Below, one piece after another: positions 45,325 through 53,893 of a stretch of 64,000 bases of DNA. The first letter of the stretch is position 1. The number at the start of each line of letters is the position of its first letter. Source of the stretch: Candidatus Nitrotoga sp. CP45 (GTDB lineage: Bacteria > Pseudomonadota > Gammaproteobacteria > Burkholderiales > Gallionellaceae); NCBI GenBank assembly GCA_003402375.1, contig QFXJ01000017.1:1-64000 (forward strand), given 5' to 3'. The position numbers and the translations under genes were made by a program. The notes beneath the pieces are model-generated. The model was not told the DNA's origin. It saw only the letters and a list, made by a program, of their open reading frames with translations, and searched no databases.

Positions 45325-47754
45325 TTACTTCATGCAGACGACACGCACCTGATGCATGTCGGTAATGCCGGATAAAACCTTTTCAATGCCATCTTGCTTC
45401 AGGGTACGCATGCCTTCGTTGAGTGCGTTAGCAATCATTTCCGCGACACGGGCGTGTTCCTGTATATTCTTTTTTATCAAATCGGTACCCACCATCAATT
45501 CATGTAAACCCACCCGTCCGCGATAACCTGTGCCGGAACAATCTTCACAGCCAACCGGCTCATACAGCGTGAATCTCCCCATTTCATCCGCGAACAGTTT
45601 GACCCATTCAGCGTACAGTGCCTTATAAGCGGCATTGGCATCCTGCCTCCAGGACGCACAGTTCATAAGCTCTGTCGAATATTCAGCAAGTAATGATTTA
45701 AGCTCATCTTGAGTGGCGGTATGTGGTTTCTTGCACTTCTTACATAAACGTTTGGCTAAACGCTGTGCCAGAACACCTAACAGTGCATCGGAAAAATTAA
45801 ATGGATCCATGCCCATATCCAATAATCGCACTATGGATTCCGGTGCGCTGTTAGTGTGCAGGGTGGCAAACACCAAATGGCCCGTAAGAGAGGCTTCTAT
45901 GCCAATGGAAACCGTTTCCTTGTCGCGCATTTCCCCTACCATAATCACGTCTGGGTCAGCGCGCAAAAAAGCTCTCATGATGGTGGCGAAATCCATACCG
46001 GCCTTTTTGTTGATCTGCACCTGGCGCAGGCCCTTCTGCGTAATTTCTACCGGGTCTTCTGCCGTCCAAATTTTTGTTTCAGGCTTATTAATGTGGCCAA
46101 GCACGGAATGCAAAGTGGTCGTTTTACCGGATCCGGTCGGACCACATACAAAAAATAGGCCGTAAGGTTTGCTGATTACCGCTTTCAGGGTTTCAAGGTT
46201 TCGTGCCGACAAACCCAATTCATTGAGTTTTATCGGCTCGCCGGTGGCCAAAATACGCATCACGATATCTTCCATGCCGCCCTGGGAGGGAATGGTGGCA
46301 ACACGCAATTCAATATCCAGAGGGCCATATTTATTAAACTTGATTTTTCCGTCCTGTGGTTTGCGTTTTTCCGAAATATCAAGGTCGCACATGATTTTGA
46401 TACGCGTAACCAGTGAATTGCGGAAAGATGATGGCACTTCAATGTACGGTAGCAGCGAGCCATCCTTGCGCAGACGAATCACGGTCTTGCCCTTGCCCGG
46501 CGCGGGCTCTACGTGAATGTCGGAAGCTCCCATCCTGTGGGCATCCATGATGATTTTGTTAACCAGCTTGACTAGCTCATTATCCGCCGCAGCACTAACA
46601 TCCTCCTGGATAATGTCATCAACCTCTTCTTCATCTCCTCCCATAGCGGAAAGCATCTCATCCATTGAGGTGTCGCCCATTTCCGAGCCACTGGACATGC
46701 CACCGCCCCCACCTCCGCCAAAGAATAAATTGAGGGTTGCATTGAATTCGCGCTGCGAACAAACCCTGTAGACCAGTCGACTCTTCGAAAAAACGTTATT
46801 AACCACGCGTGAGGTTTGTATCCACTCAGGGTCAGTGGTAAGTATCACCAAGCCTTCACTAACTTCATCTATCGGCACCCATTGGCTGCTTTCTATATAT
46901 TCCCGTTTTAAATTTTTGAGTAAATCAGACGGTTTGGCGCGATCAGCCTTAAACGGTTCGTAGGGCACACCGAAAAAAAGTGCAAGCGATTTACCAAGCG
47001 CGGCCGGTTTAACCTGAAAATCGTCGAGCAATACATCCTCAACATCAGCATTTTTGCGCCGTGCTGTGGACACGACAAGATCCAACTCGTCGGCAGATAA
47101 TACCGCGTCATAAATTAAATGATCATATTTGGTTTTAACAGTGGGTTGCTGCTGGCTTTGGCGAAGCGCTACTGCCAAGTTCTGCGCTAGCTCCAATATC
47201 CCATCTACTATCATCCTCGAAAAAGGCTGGTCGACCTTATTATTGAGAACCTGGATGACACCTGCCAAATCCTTGCTATCTGGATCGAGTATGGGCACCA
47301 CAAGGGCTTGCTTAGTACGATAGCCAGTGCGCTTATCTACGTCTTGCAGAAAGCGTAGGTTTGAACTATACGAAGCAAGCTCTTTTTCGTCATATACATC
47401 CGTGATGTTAAGTAATTTTTTTTGTAGCGCCACATACCCAACAAGACTCTGCTCGGTAACGCGTAGTTTGAGATCTTTGAATGAGTTAGCCCCGGTCTTA
47501 ATTTTTGAAATCAGCGTGGCCTTGTCTTTATCCAGTGAATAAATAGTAAGGCGATCAGCGTTGAATATCGTACATATATCCTTACTAACTCCCAGCATAA
47601 TTTCGTCGAAATTGTATGCAGTATTAATCTTGCTTATGACATGATCATGAATATTACTTATGACCTGATTAAGATTTTTCGTGAACACCAATTGCGCTTC
47701 AATCTGGCTAACATTGGCGCGTCGTTCTAGCTGTATTGTTGGTGTGTTACCCAT
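45325..47754 (-). CDS. GspE/PulE-type secretion ATPase with N-terminal GAF domain
   Basis: From the ATG at 47754 (GGAGAGG Shine-Dalgarno) the product is 809 residues. A GAF sensory domain occupies about 30-200 (ICTIFNADRLTIYSLDKDK, KQALVVPILDP, GVIQVLNNK). A T2SSE/MshE N-terminal-like domain follows at about 220-350, then an acidic Gly-rich linker. The type II/IV assembly ATPase core has ASDIHVEP, Walker A GPTGSGKTTT near 540, Walker B VIMVGEMRD, TGHLVFATLHTNS, and a zinc motif CKKCKK/CEDCSG. The GAF fusion distinguishes it from plain PilB. It may be a signal-responsive pilus assembly ATPase, in line with the pilin gene next door. Confidence 0.9.
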   Translation of the reverse strand: MGNTPTIQLERRANVSQIEAQLVFTKNLNQVISNIHDHVISKINTAYNFDEIMLGVSKDICTIFNADRLTIYSLDKDKATLISKIKTGANSFKDLKLRVTEQSLVGYVALQKKLLNITDVYDEKELASYSSNLRFLQDVDKRTGYRTKQALVVPILDPDSKDLAGVIQVLNNKVDQPFSRMIVDGILELAQNLAVALRQSQQQPTVKTKYDHLIYDAVLSADELDLVVSTARRKNADVEDVLLDDFQVKPAALGKSLALFFGVPYEPFKADRAKPSDLLKNLKREYIESSQWVPIDEVSEGLVILTTDPEWIQTSRVVNNVFSKSRLVYRVCSQREFNATLNLFFGGGGGGGMSSGSEMGDTSMDEMLSAMGGDEEEVDDIIQEDVSAAADNELVKLVNKIIMDAHRMGASDIHVEPAPGKGKTVIRLRKDGSLLPYIEVPSSFRNSLVTRIKIMCDLDISEKRKPQDGKIKFNKYGPLDIELRVATIPSQGGMEDIVMRILATGEPIKLNELGLSARNLETLKAVISKPYGLFFVCGPTGSGKTTTLHSVLGHINKPETKIWTAEDPVEITQKGLRQVQINKKAGMDFATIMRAFLRADPDVIMVGEMRDKETVSIGIEASLTGHLVFATLHTNSAPESIVRLLDMGMDPFNFSDALLGVLAQRLAKRLCKKCKKPHTATQDELKSLLAEYSTELMNCASWRQDANAAYKALYAEWVKLFADEMGRFTLYEPVGCEDCSGTGYRGRVGLHELMVGTDLIKKNIQEHARVAEMIANALNEGMRTLKQDGIEKVLSGITDMHQVRVVCMK

Positions 47755-48085
47755 CCACCTCTCCCTGATAACTCCAAATGCGGCTCGCCGCATGATGAAA
47801 TTGCATAATTTTGTTGCTTGCTATTGATATAGCGGCATTTAGCGAAAATTCTCCATGTCATTTTGAAATAAAGACAAGTTATGCCACCGATATTTAAGGA
47901 GTCGCGTCCATTGTGCTCATAACACAAAATAAAATGCTGCATAGCAAAAATAACACTACCAACATCACAAAATGTGACATTCCGGGCGGAAAACGGCGCA
48001 ACTTTATTTATTGTTCCTACAGGGATAAAAACTCAACTCTTGACCACGCTGTAACAGCACTGGTGTGATCCGTGTAAACATTAGC

Positions 48086-48207
48086 TATAGACTCGGCCCG
48101 ATTTATCCGTGAGTCACCCAGTTTAAATTGCTCATAGAACTTGTATTTATTGACTTGCACGAGTGTCTCTCATACATGAGTCGCGGATAAATCAGGCCGG
48201 ATCAATA
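48086..48207. repeat. MITE-like element, copy 2
   Basis: Identical over its whole length to copy 1 at 23594-23715, in the same orientation. Terminal inverted repeats are 48086-48116 and 48177-48207. The flanks differ from those of copy 1, which defines the element borders. Perfect identity implies recent movement or gene conversion. Confidence 0.8.
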
Positions 48208-48253
48208 ACGCCGCTCGTATCTACCATCCCCCGATGATGAGTAATGTAGATTT

Positions 48254-48379
48254 CTGGGCCGCATCCCACTTAAATTTGAACAGCCCACCCATAAGCTGCC
48301 TGAATGAAAAAAGCGGCTCTGATGATGCAATAGTATAACTAGCGGCCTGCGCCACATTAAACTCAAATTTAAACAGACT
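48254..48379. mobile_element. Relic with two imperfect direct repeats, possibly an IS21-family end
   Basis: Two 33-bp imperfect direct repeats (48254-48286 and 48347-48379, 24 of 33 matching), each containing CAAATTT or CTTAAATTTGAA-like cores, lie just after the FHA gene stop. Multiple spaced terminal repeats of this look are typical of IS21-family ends. No transposase remains. Family assignment is tentative. Confidence 0.35.
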
Positions 48380-48380
48380 C

Positions 48381-49184
48381 TCAACTTTTGAGATAAAACT
48401 CCATCTTGATCCCCGCCAATTCAATAATGTCATGCTCATTAAGCTGGCATGGCTGATCGTCCAACGGCTTGCCATTAAGATTGGGGTAACTTTCTCCCTC
48501 CACATAGGTAATAAAATAACCACGCGGACGGCGAGTAAACACTACAACTTGCAAACCTGATTTACCTACGGTGGTCAGATTTTTCACCAACTCTAGCTCT
48601 TTACCGGCATTAGGGCCATTAAGTATTTGTATTACACCCATTACTTGTTGCGAGCCAGGCACTTTATCGACCGCAGTTGCAAGAGCAGATTGCGGGGGGG
48701 GAGGAACAGCCTCAACCAGCCGCAATTCATTTACGTTCTTGGCGGGTACTAATTGTGGTTGCTCCATAGGCTTTAATTTCCCTGGCATTTCATACGGATC
48801 AGCTTTTACCAAAGTGGGAGCAACGGATGCGATACGGGAAGATGCGCGAAACACCATTGTTTTCTCGAAATCTGCCGCAGTAGATTGGCTTTTCTGATCG
48901 TTCAGATACTTGAGTTTATATTTTCCAATTTCAACCACGTCATTATTTTGCAAAAAATGCTTCTTAATTGCCGCGCCATTTACCAAGGTTCCATTGGTAC
49001 TGTCCAAATCTTCCAAAAAGGAATCATTAAATATGGTCACTATCGCAGCATGCTCACCACTAACAGCAAGGTTATCGATAACAATTTCATTGTGCGGCTT
49101 GCGCCCTACCGTCATGCGTTCCTTGTCCAGAACATATTCCTGCAACACCACACCATCCATGCTTAGTATCAGTTTCGCCGCCAT
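48381..49184 (-). CDS. Double-FHA-domain phosphothreonine-binding protein
   Basis: The 267-residue protein has a canonical N-terminal FHA domain (about 22-90; VGRKPHNEIVIDNLAVSGEHA, DLDSTNGTLVNG, LQNNDVVEIGKYKLKY). A linker rich in Pro, Ala and Val follows, and a second, more divergent FHA-like fold lies at about 185-265 (LTTVGKSGLQVVVFTRRPRGYFI, NGKPLDDQPCQLNEHDIIELAGIKMEFYL). It should read Thr phosphorylation, possibly that of the kinase encoded across the divergent promoter region. It lies 16 bp after the PP2C gene, in the same transcription unit. Confidence 0.9.
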   Translation of the reverse strand: MAAKLILSMDGVVLQEYVLDKERMTVGRKPHNEIVIDNLAVSGEHAAIVTIFNDSFLEDLDSTNGTLVNGAAIKKHFLQNNDVVEIGKYKLKYLNDQKSQSTAADFEKTMVFRASSRIASVAPTLVKADPYEMPGKLKPMEQPQLVPAKNVNELRLVEAVPPPPQSALATAVDKVPGSQQVMGVIQILNGPNAGKELELVKNLTTVGKSGLQVVVFTRRPRGYFITYVEGESYPNLNGKPLDDQPCQLNEHDIIELAGIKMEFYLKS

Positions 49185-49200
49185 ATCATTAATCCCCGTA

Positions 49201-50025
49201 TTAATTCTTGAACCAGGACAACATTTTTACGAGCCAACCCCGTGGCACAGCAAAATCACCGTTAACTTTAATAAGTATCACAGATACATTATCACGCCCG
49301 CCATTATCATTTGCCATTTCGATCAGCCGTCTCGCCATCAATTGTAGATTGGCACGCAGCATGTGTAGCGTGGCACCAATTTCATTATCTTCGACCATAT
49401 CGTTCAAACCGTCCGAGCATAACAAATAAATATCGCCTACTTGTACCGCATGACTGTGAATTTCCGCCTCGACCGCTGGTTCCACTCCGACCGCGCGTGT
49501 AATCAGATTTTTGTTTTTGGATAGTCGCGCATCTTTTTGGCTTAACATGCCTCTGTCAACTTGCTCCTGCAACAATGAATGGTCACGGGTGATAGGCTCA
49601 AATAGTTCACCGCGCAATCGGTACATTCGCGAATCACCAACGTGGGCGACTGCTAAACGGTTGTCATAAAATAAACCGGCTACCACTGTGGTACCCATCC
49701 CAGCGCATTGTGGCTGGCTCTGCGACGTATGATAAATAGAGGCATTGGCTTTTTGAATTTTTTCACGTAACAGCATTATTCCAACATCTTCACCGCCTTC
49801 ACTCCGGTCTTCGGGACGCATGCTTTCCAAACTATGCTTCATTTCGGTCGTTATCAACGAAACTGTAATGCCACTCGCAATTTCACCCGCATTATGCCCA
49901 CCCATGCCGTCAGCCAGCACCACCAACCCGCACGACGCGTCATAAGCCACGCTATCTTCGTTATGCGATCGCACAGCACCTGGATGGGTCTGGCTAACCA
50001 TTTCCAACGCCTGTTTAATATTCAT
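49201..50025 (-). CDS. PP2C-family protein serine/threonine phosphatase
   Basis: The 274-residue cytosolic enzyme carries all PPM motifs: RSHNEDSVAY, VVLADGMGGHNAGEIAS (metal-binding Asp), GMGTTVVAGLFYDNRLAVAHVGDSRMYRLR, LCSDGLNDMVED and NGGRDNVSVILI. It should reverse Ser/Thr phosphorylation. It is first in the PP2C-FHA minus-strand unit, divergent from the cyclase-kinase gene. Phosphatase, FHA reader and kinase together form a typical Ser/Thr phospho-signalling set. Confidence 0.95.
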   Translation of the reverse strand: MNIKQALEMVSQTHPGAVRSHNEDSVAYDASCGLVVLADGMGGHNAGEIASGITVSLITTEMKHSLESMRPEDRSEGGEDVGIMLLREKIQKANASIYHTSQSQPQCAGMGTTVVAGLFYDNRLAVAHVGDSRMYRLRGELFEPITRDHSLLQEQVDRGMLSQKDARLSKNKNLITRAVGVEPAVEAEIHSHAVQVGDIYLLCSDGLNDMVEDNEIGATLHMLRANLQLMARRLIEMANDNGGRDNVSVILIKVNGDFAVPRGWLVKMLSWFKN

Positions 50026-50714
50026 ATGGCATCTCTATATATTCAAAATTCTAAGCGTAATCAGAGTACAAACTCTGGTCGGTTTTAAGCAGATAGCTCT
50101 GCTATATCGATACCTACGAAGCTTCGCCGCAATGGGGTCTGATTTATGGGACACCTTAATTTTTATCCATGCAAATTTACCGTATGCGGTCGATTACCCC
50201 AGTCATTCCGGCACTGATAAAAAACTTCTTTATCGGCAGAAATGTCAACAACTTGCATTTTAATTTTCAGGATTACCACTTTTTCTAGCGTAACATTTTT
50301 ATGGCCCACCATGCATATCAACGGTGGATTGGAATATCGACGAACACATCTATACAGGGTAAAAATAGCACCCTGTTACTGCACGCCAAACAAATAAAAT
50401 AAAAAACGGCTCTATGTGAAATAGCGTGGGTAATCAACTTTCAACCCTCCGCAGAAGAGATAAATCCGCTCATCTTGCACTTATCGAAGAGTTACCCACT
50501 ACGAATCATTAGAGAACCTAAAAATCCAAAGCCAAGCTAAAGTTTCCTAAAGCCCATCCGTTATTTCAGATAGCCGCTGCTAATTATGCCTTGCAGCATA
50601 AGGTAACGTACAAAGGCACTGCCACAATCATCCTAGCTTACGAATGCAGGCCATGAATCTAACCATCGAATTTTTCTCATCTCTCCACAGAACCTTACAT
50701 TTTGGTGTGGACAC
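50026..50714. other. Divergent intergenic region between PP2C and cyclase-kinase genes
   Basis: About 690 bp without a convincing gene. It must hold promoters for PP2C-FHA and for the Pil-Chp operon. Bases 50130-50160 contain a GGGTCTGATTTATGGGACACC string that looks like intergenic repeat debris, and 50513-50527 resembles the CTAAAAATCCA ends of the palindromic repeats near valS. I found no reliable CRP-type site or sigma-54 promoter by eye. Confidence 0.4.
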
Positions 50715-52490
50715 ATGATTACATCATCCAAGATAAGTCTTATCGCATTGCCTAATGCCGTTTCTATACATCTACAGCAGACTGAAACCATACGTAAGTT
50801 AATAGCTGAAGATAGCGCTGGATACACTCCTGCCCGCAACCATTCAATGCTATACCAAACTAATGAATGCAGCACCCATACCAAACTGCACCGAAATACC
50901 CTACCAAACAGCGGAATAGTCATTCCTGCGGCCCAGATCACAGTTAATGGTTCAGTACTCTTCGTCGATATCCGCAACTTTACTATGTTCGCCGACCAAC
51001 TTCACGGCGAAGAGGTTGTTGAATTTTTGAATACATTCTTTGAACGAGCGTATGAGCCAGTCCGTCAGCAATGTGGATGGGTAGTGAGATTCATCGGCGA
51101 TGGAATGGCAGCAATGTTTGAACCAGGCGCGCAACAACCGGATGACCACGCCGAGCGTGCACTTAAAGTGGCACTCCTAATAGTGCTCGCCGCCGACTCC
51201 TTCCGTGAGTGGATCGCGCAACGCTTTCCAAAACGAAAATTGCCGGAGTTTGCAGTCGGTGTCGGCATACATTCAGGCGAAGTGATGATCTGCAATATGG
51301 GCAGTGGCACCGCAATCGAAACCACCATAATCGGCGATACGGTAAACATCGCTGCACGTCTGCAAACGATGTCGGAAGTACTCGGCTGGAGCATAACAAC
51401 GAGCCGTACCTGCGCAAATATGGCCGGAGACCGTTTTCAGCTCGGCCGTGACAGTATGGTGACTATAAAAGGAAAAGCGCTACCAATCCAGGTCATAGAG
51501 ATTGTAGGGCTCTACCCACGCACCGCAAGCGCCCACACTGATAACGCTTTTTACGATAAGCTGAATCGATCTGTAGCTGTAAATACGGCAATATTTGAAT
51601 TGTCACGAGAACAGGCAGACTCAATTCAAAACCCTATTTTTAACACCGAAAATACACTCAAACGGATTCCTCAAGATCAATCGATCAAACTGGATGGTTA
51701 TCGCTTACTGCGCAAGCTAGGGCAGGGTGGAATGTCTGAGGTTTTTCTCGCAGAAAATCTCGTCACGCATACCCATCAAGTACTAAAACTTATCCCGACA
51801 ATAGATATTGACATCGACCACGATGACGTATTGCAACGTTTTTTGCATGAATTCGCACTAATTTCGCAAATCGATCATCCCAACGTCGCACGCATCTATC
51901 ATCAGGGTTTTACCTCGACCCACGCTTATATCTCAATGGAATTTTTTCCCGGCGGAGATTTACGGTGTCTAATCTCTGAAACCCACACACCACAGGTCGC
52001 AATCGCTTCGTTGCTACAAATTCTAGGCGGACTCTCGGCGATTCACGCACTGGGTATCATTCATTGCGATATGAAACCTGACAATGTGATGATTCGCAGG
52101 GACGGCTCGCTTGCACTCGCCGATTTCGGCATTGCCGAGCATTCCGACGCAGTCCGGTTACCTACCCGCCCCGATGAAATCATGGGTTCACCGTCATATC
52201 TCGCGCCTGAGCAGGCGTTGGATCTACCCGTCGACGAGCGGACAGATCTGTACAGCACAGGAGCCATGTTTTACGAAATGTTGACAGGACGGCCACCTTA
52301 CAAAGGGAATTCCGTGCAGGCGGTTCTTTACCAACACGTAAATCTCCCGGTACCCCTATTGCCCGTGGGTCTTGAACGATTTCAACCCATCCTGAATCGC
52401 ATGATGGCCAAATCGGCCGCAGCACGTTTTAAAAGTGCCGACGCGGTCGTCGAGTACATCATTTCTTCAGGCTTGATCGGAAACCTATGA
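50715..52490 (+). CDS. Class III adenylate cyclase fused to a Ser/Thr protein kinase
   Basis: The 591-residue protein joins two signalling enzymes. Residues about 75-265 form a class III nucleotidyl cyclase domain with both metal Asp residues (VDIRNFT Asp85, GDG Asp129) and the catalytic Asn211 and Arg215 in GDTVNIAARLQ. Residues about 327-585 form a Hanks-type kinase: GQGGMSEVF glycine loop, Lys358, HCDMKPDN (Asp452, Asn457), DFG (470-472), SPSYLAPEQ. The HRD arginine is Cys451, so it is a non-RD kinase. There is no membrane helix; residues 1-70 are unassigned. The stop overlaps the next ATG (ATGA), coupling it to the response regulator. Confidence 0.93.
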   Translation: MITSSKISLIALPNAVSIHLQQTETIRKLIAEDSAGYTPARNHSMLYQTNECSTHTKLHRNTLPNSGIVIPAAQITVNGSVLFVDIRNFTMFADQLHGEEVVEFLNTFFERAYEPVRQQCGWVVRFIGDGMAAMFEPGAQQPDDHAERALKVALLIVLAADSFREWIAQRFPKRKLPEFAVGVGIHSGEVMICNMGSGTAIETTIIGDTVNIAARLQTMSEVLGWSITTSRTCANMAGDRFQLGRDSMVTIKGKALPIQVIEIVGLYPRTASAHTDNAFYDKLNRSVAVNTAIFELSREQADSIQNPIFNTENTLKRIPQDQSIKLDGYRLLRKLGQGGMSEVFLAENLVTHTHQVLKLIPTIDIDIDHDDVLQRFLHEFALISQIDHPNVARIYHQGFTSTHAYISMEFFPGGDLRCLISETHTPQVAIASLLQILGGLSAIHALGIIHCDMKPDNVMIRRDGSLALADFGIAEHSDAVRLPTRPDEIMGSPSYLAPEQALDLPVDERTDLYSTGAMFYEMLTGRPPYKGNSVQAVLYQHVNLPVPLLPVGLERFQPILNRMMAKSAAARFKSADAVVEYIISSGLIGNL

Positions 52491-53425
52491 TGATGGAAAC
52501 GTCCTCAACCGTGTCACCGGCAAAGCCCCAATACACCGTCGATGTCCACGGCTTCAGCCAGACTGAACGGATTATTTTGAAAAGCATTTTCAGCCTATCC
52601 GCGCGCCGCGCGCCTAAATTTGTCGAGTTTATGCCGACAATGGATTCGATGCCGGACGTTTTTCTCGTTGATGCTGAAGACGCGAATGCGATAGCGGATT
52701 TTCGTCAAAAAAATGCCATGAACACCCGGCCTGCGATTCTGATTGGCGACACCAATCACGGCATTTCATGCACAACTTTATCACGGCCATTACAGTGGAC
52801 AAAGATGTTCAAAGCATTCGATCTCGCAGTAGGAATTAACACGCCTAGCCCAATACCAAAACCAGAGCTTTCAGTTCGTATAGCGGCTCCCTATGAGAAA
52901 ACTCAGCCAATGGTCGCCTTAATGCCAACCCTGCGATCATCAGCGCCCCCGATCACCCCACCACAACTATCAAATACAACGACACTTAAATCAAACCCAG
53001 TAAATCAAAAGTTGGCAGATAACCTGACGCTAGCAAATCCTCCCGATCGGCCATTTAACTGGGTGTTGGTCTGCGACGACAATATGACTGTGCGTGAATT
53101 CATGCGGGCAAAACTCGCACCATTTGGTTTCAATGTCGATTACGCCGAAACAGGGGAGCAAGCAGTTGGACTCACCGGCACTAAACACTACGCCTGCGTT
53201 TTTCTCGATGTCGTGATGCCAGGAATCAATGGTTATCAGGTTTGTAAGCTTATCAAATCCAAGAAAAGTGCCGCAAAAACTGCGGTGGTGATGCTATCGA
53301 GCAAAGATTCAACTTTCGACAAAATCCGGGCAACCATGTCTGGCTGCGATACGTACCTCACAAAACCAGTCAACGAAAATCGCCTTTTCGAAGTAATCAG
53401 CAAATACTTGCCAACGAATGCCTGA
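52487..53425 (+). CDS. Response regulator with N-terminal pseudo-receiver, PilG-like
   Basis: The 312-residue protein has a C-terminal receiver domain (about 190-312) with acidic pair Asp197/Asp198, phospho-acceptor Asp241 (FLDVVMPGINGY) and Lys293 (TKPVNENR). The N-terminal part (about 16-120) has a receiver-like pattern (VFLVDAEDANAIADF, RPAILIG, SRPLQWTKMFKAF) but without the Lys and acidic pair, so it looks like a pseudo-receiver. A Pro-rich linker joins them. No DNA-binding domain. By position it corresponds to PilG of Pil-Chp systems. Its start overlaps the cyclase-kinase stop by 4 bp. Confidence 0.85.
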   Translation: MMMETSSTVSPAKPQYTVDVHGFSQTERIILKSIFSLSARRAPKFVEFMPTMDSMPDVFLVDAEDANAIADFRQKNAMNTRPAILIGDTNHGISCTTLSRPLQWTKMFKAFDLAVGINTPSPIPKPELSVRIAAPYEKTQPMVALMPTLRSSAPPITPPQLSNTTTLKSNPVNQKLADNLTLANPPDRPFNWVLVCDDNMTVREFMRAKLAPFGFNVDYAETGEQAVGLTGTKHYACVFLDVVMPGINGYQVCKLIKSKKSAAKTAVVMLSSKDSTFDKIRATMSGCDTYLTKPVNENRLFEVISKYLPTNA

Positions 53426-53473
53426 CCCCGACCACATTATATTTAACTCAATTCAATTAAAGGAAGAGCAACC

Positions 53474-53836
53474 ATGACAATCAAGAAAGTTCTTTGTGTC
53501 GACGATTCGTATACTGATCTTGTCAATATTCAAAAAATCGTAATCAGCACAGGCCGCTTTGTTGTCACTGCCGCCAACGGCAAGGAAGCGATCGAAATGA
53601 CCAAATCCGAGAAACCGGATTTGATCTTCATGGACGTAAACATGCCGGACATGGATGGCTTTGCCGCGACCCGCGCTTTGAAAAAGGATCCCGCGACCAA
53701 GGACATTCCGGTCGTGTTCGTAACCAGTAAGGATCAGAAAGCAGACAAGATGTGGGGGCAAATGCAGGGAGGGAGCGGATATGTCGTTAAACCGTATACA
53801 TCCGACGATATCGTCAGGCTCGTCAACACGTTATGA
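53474..53836 (+). CDS. pilH: CheY-like response regulator PilH
   Basis: A 120-residue single receiver domain: Asp10/Asp11, phospho-acceptor Asp54 (FMDVNMPDMDGF), Thr in VFVTSKDQ and Lys in VVKPY. The KKVLCVDDSYTDL start and the KADKMWGQMQGGSGYVVKPY segment are typical of PilH. In Pseudomonas it acts with PilG downstream of ChpA to control pilus retraction and extension. A Shine-Dalgarno (AGGAAG) precedes it. Confidence 0.9.
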   Translation: MTIKKVLCVDDSYTDLVNIQKIVISTGRFVVTAANGKEAIEMTKSEKPDLIFMDVNMPDMDGFAATRALKKDPATKDIPVVFVTSKDQKADKMWGQMQGGSGYVVKPYTSDDIVRLVNTL

Positions 53837-53893
53837 CGGCTCCGTTCTCACGTTTGAACGCCCTTTTGCCGATCCATTCTGTACGGGACAACC

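Larger units (their letters stand above)
47755..48380. other. Intergenic region with mobile-element debris between FHA and ATPase genes
   Basis: This 626-bp spacer holds no gene. It contains MITE copy 2 (48086-48207), IS21-like direct repeats (48254-48379) and a short palindrome TCACAAAATGTGA at 47965-47977. The genes on either side are on the same strand and functionally related, so the debris may have split a former operon. Confidence 0.6.

Noticed and set aside
47965-47977. TCACAAAATGTGA palindrome as a CRP site upstream of the GAF-GspE gene
   Set aside because: The half-sites are in the reverse order (TCACA then TGTGA) with a 3-bp spacer, so it does not fit CRP.
48221-48523. 100-codon frame overlapping the FHA gene end
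   Set aside because: It is a shadow of the FHA gene fused to the repeat relic, without a start signal.
50130-50160. GGGTCTGATTTATGGGACACC string as an insertion-sequence end
   Set aside because: Only one copy in the window and no inverted partner or transposase; too little to call.
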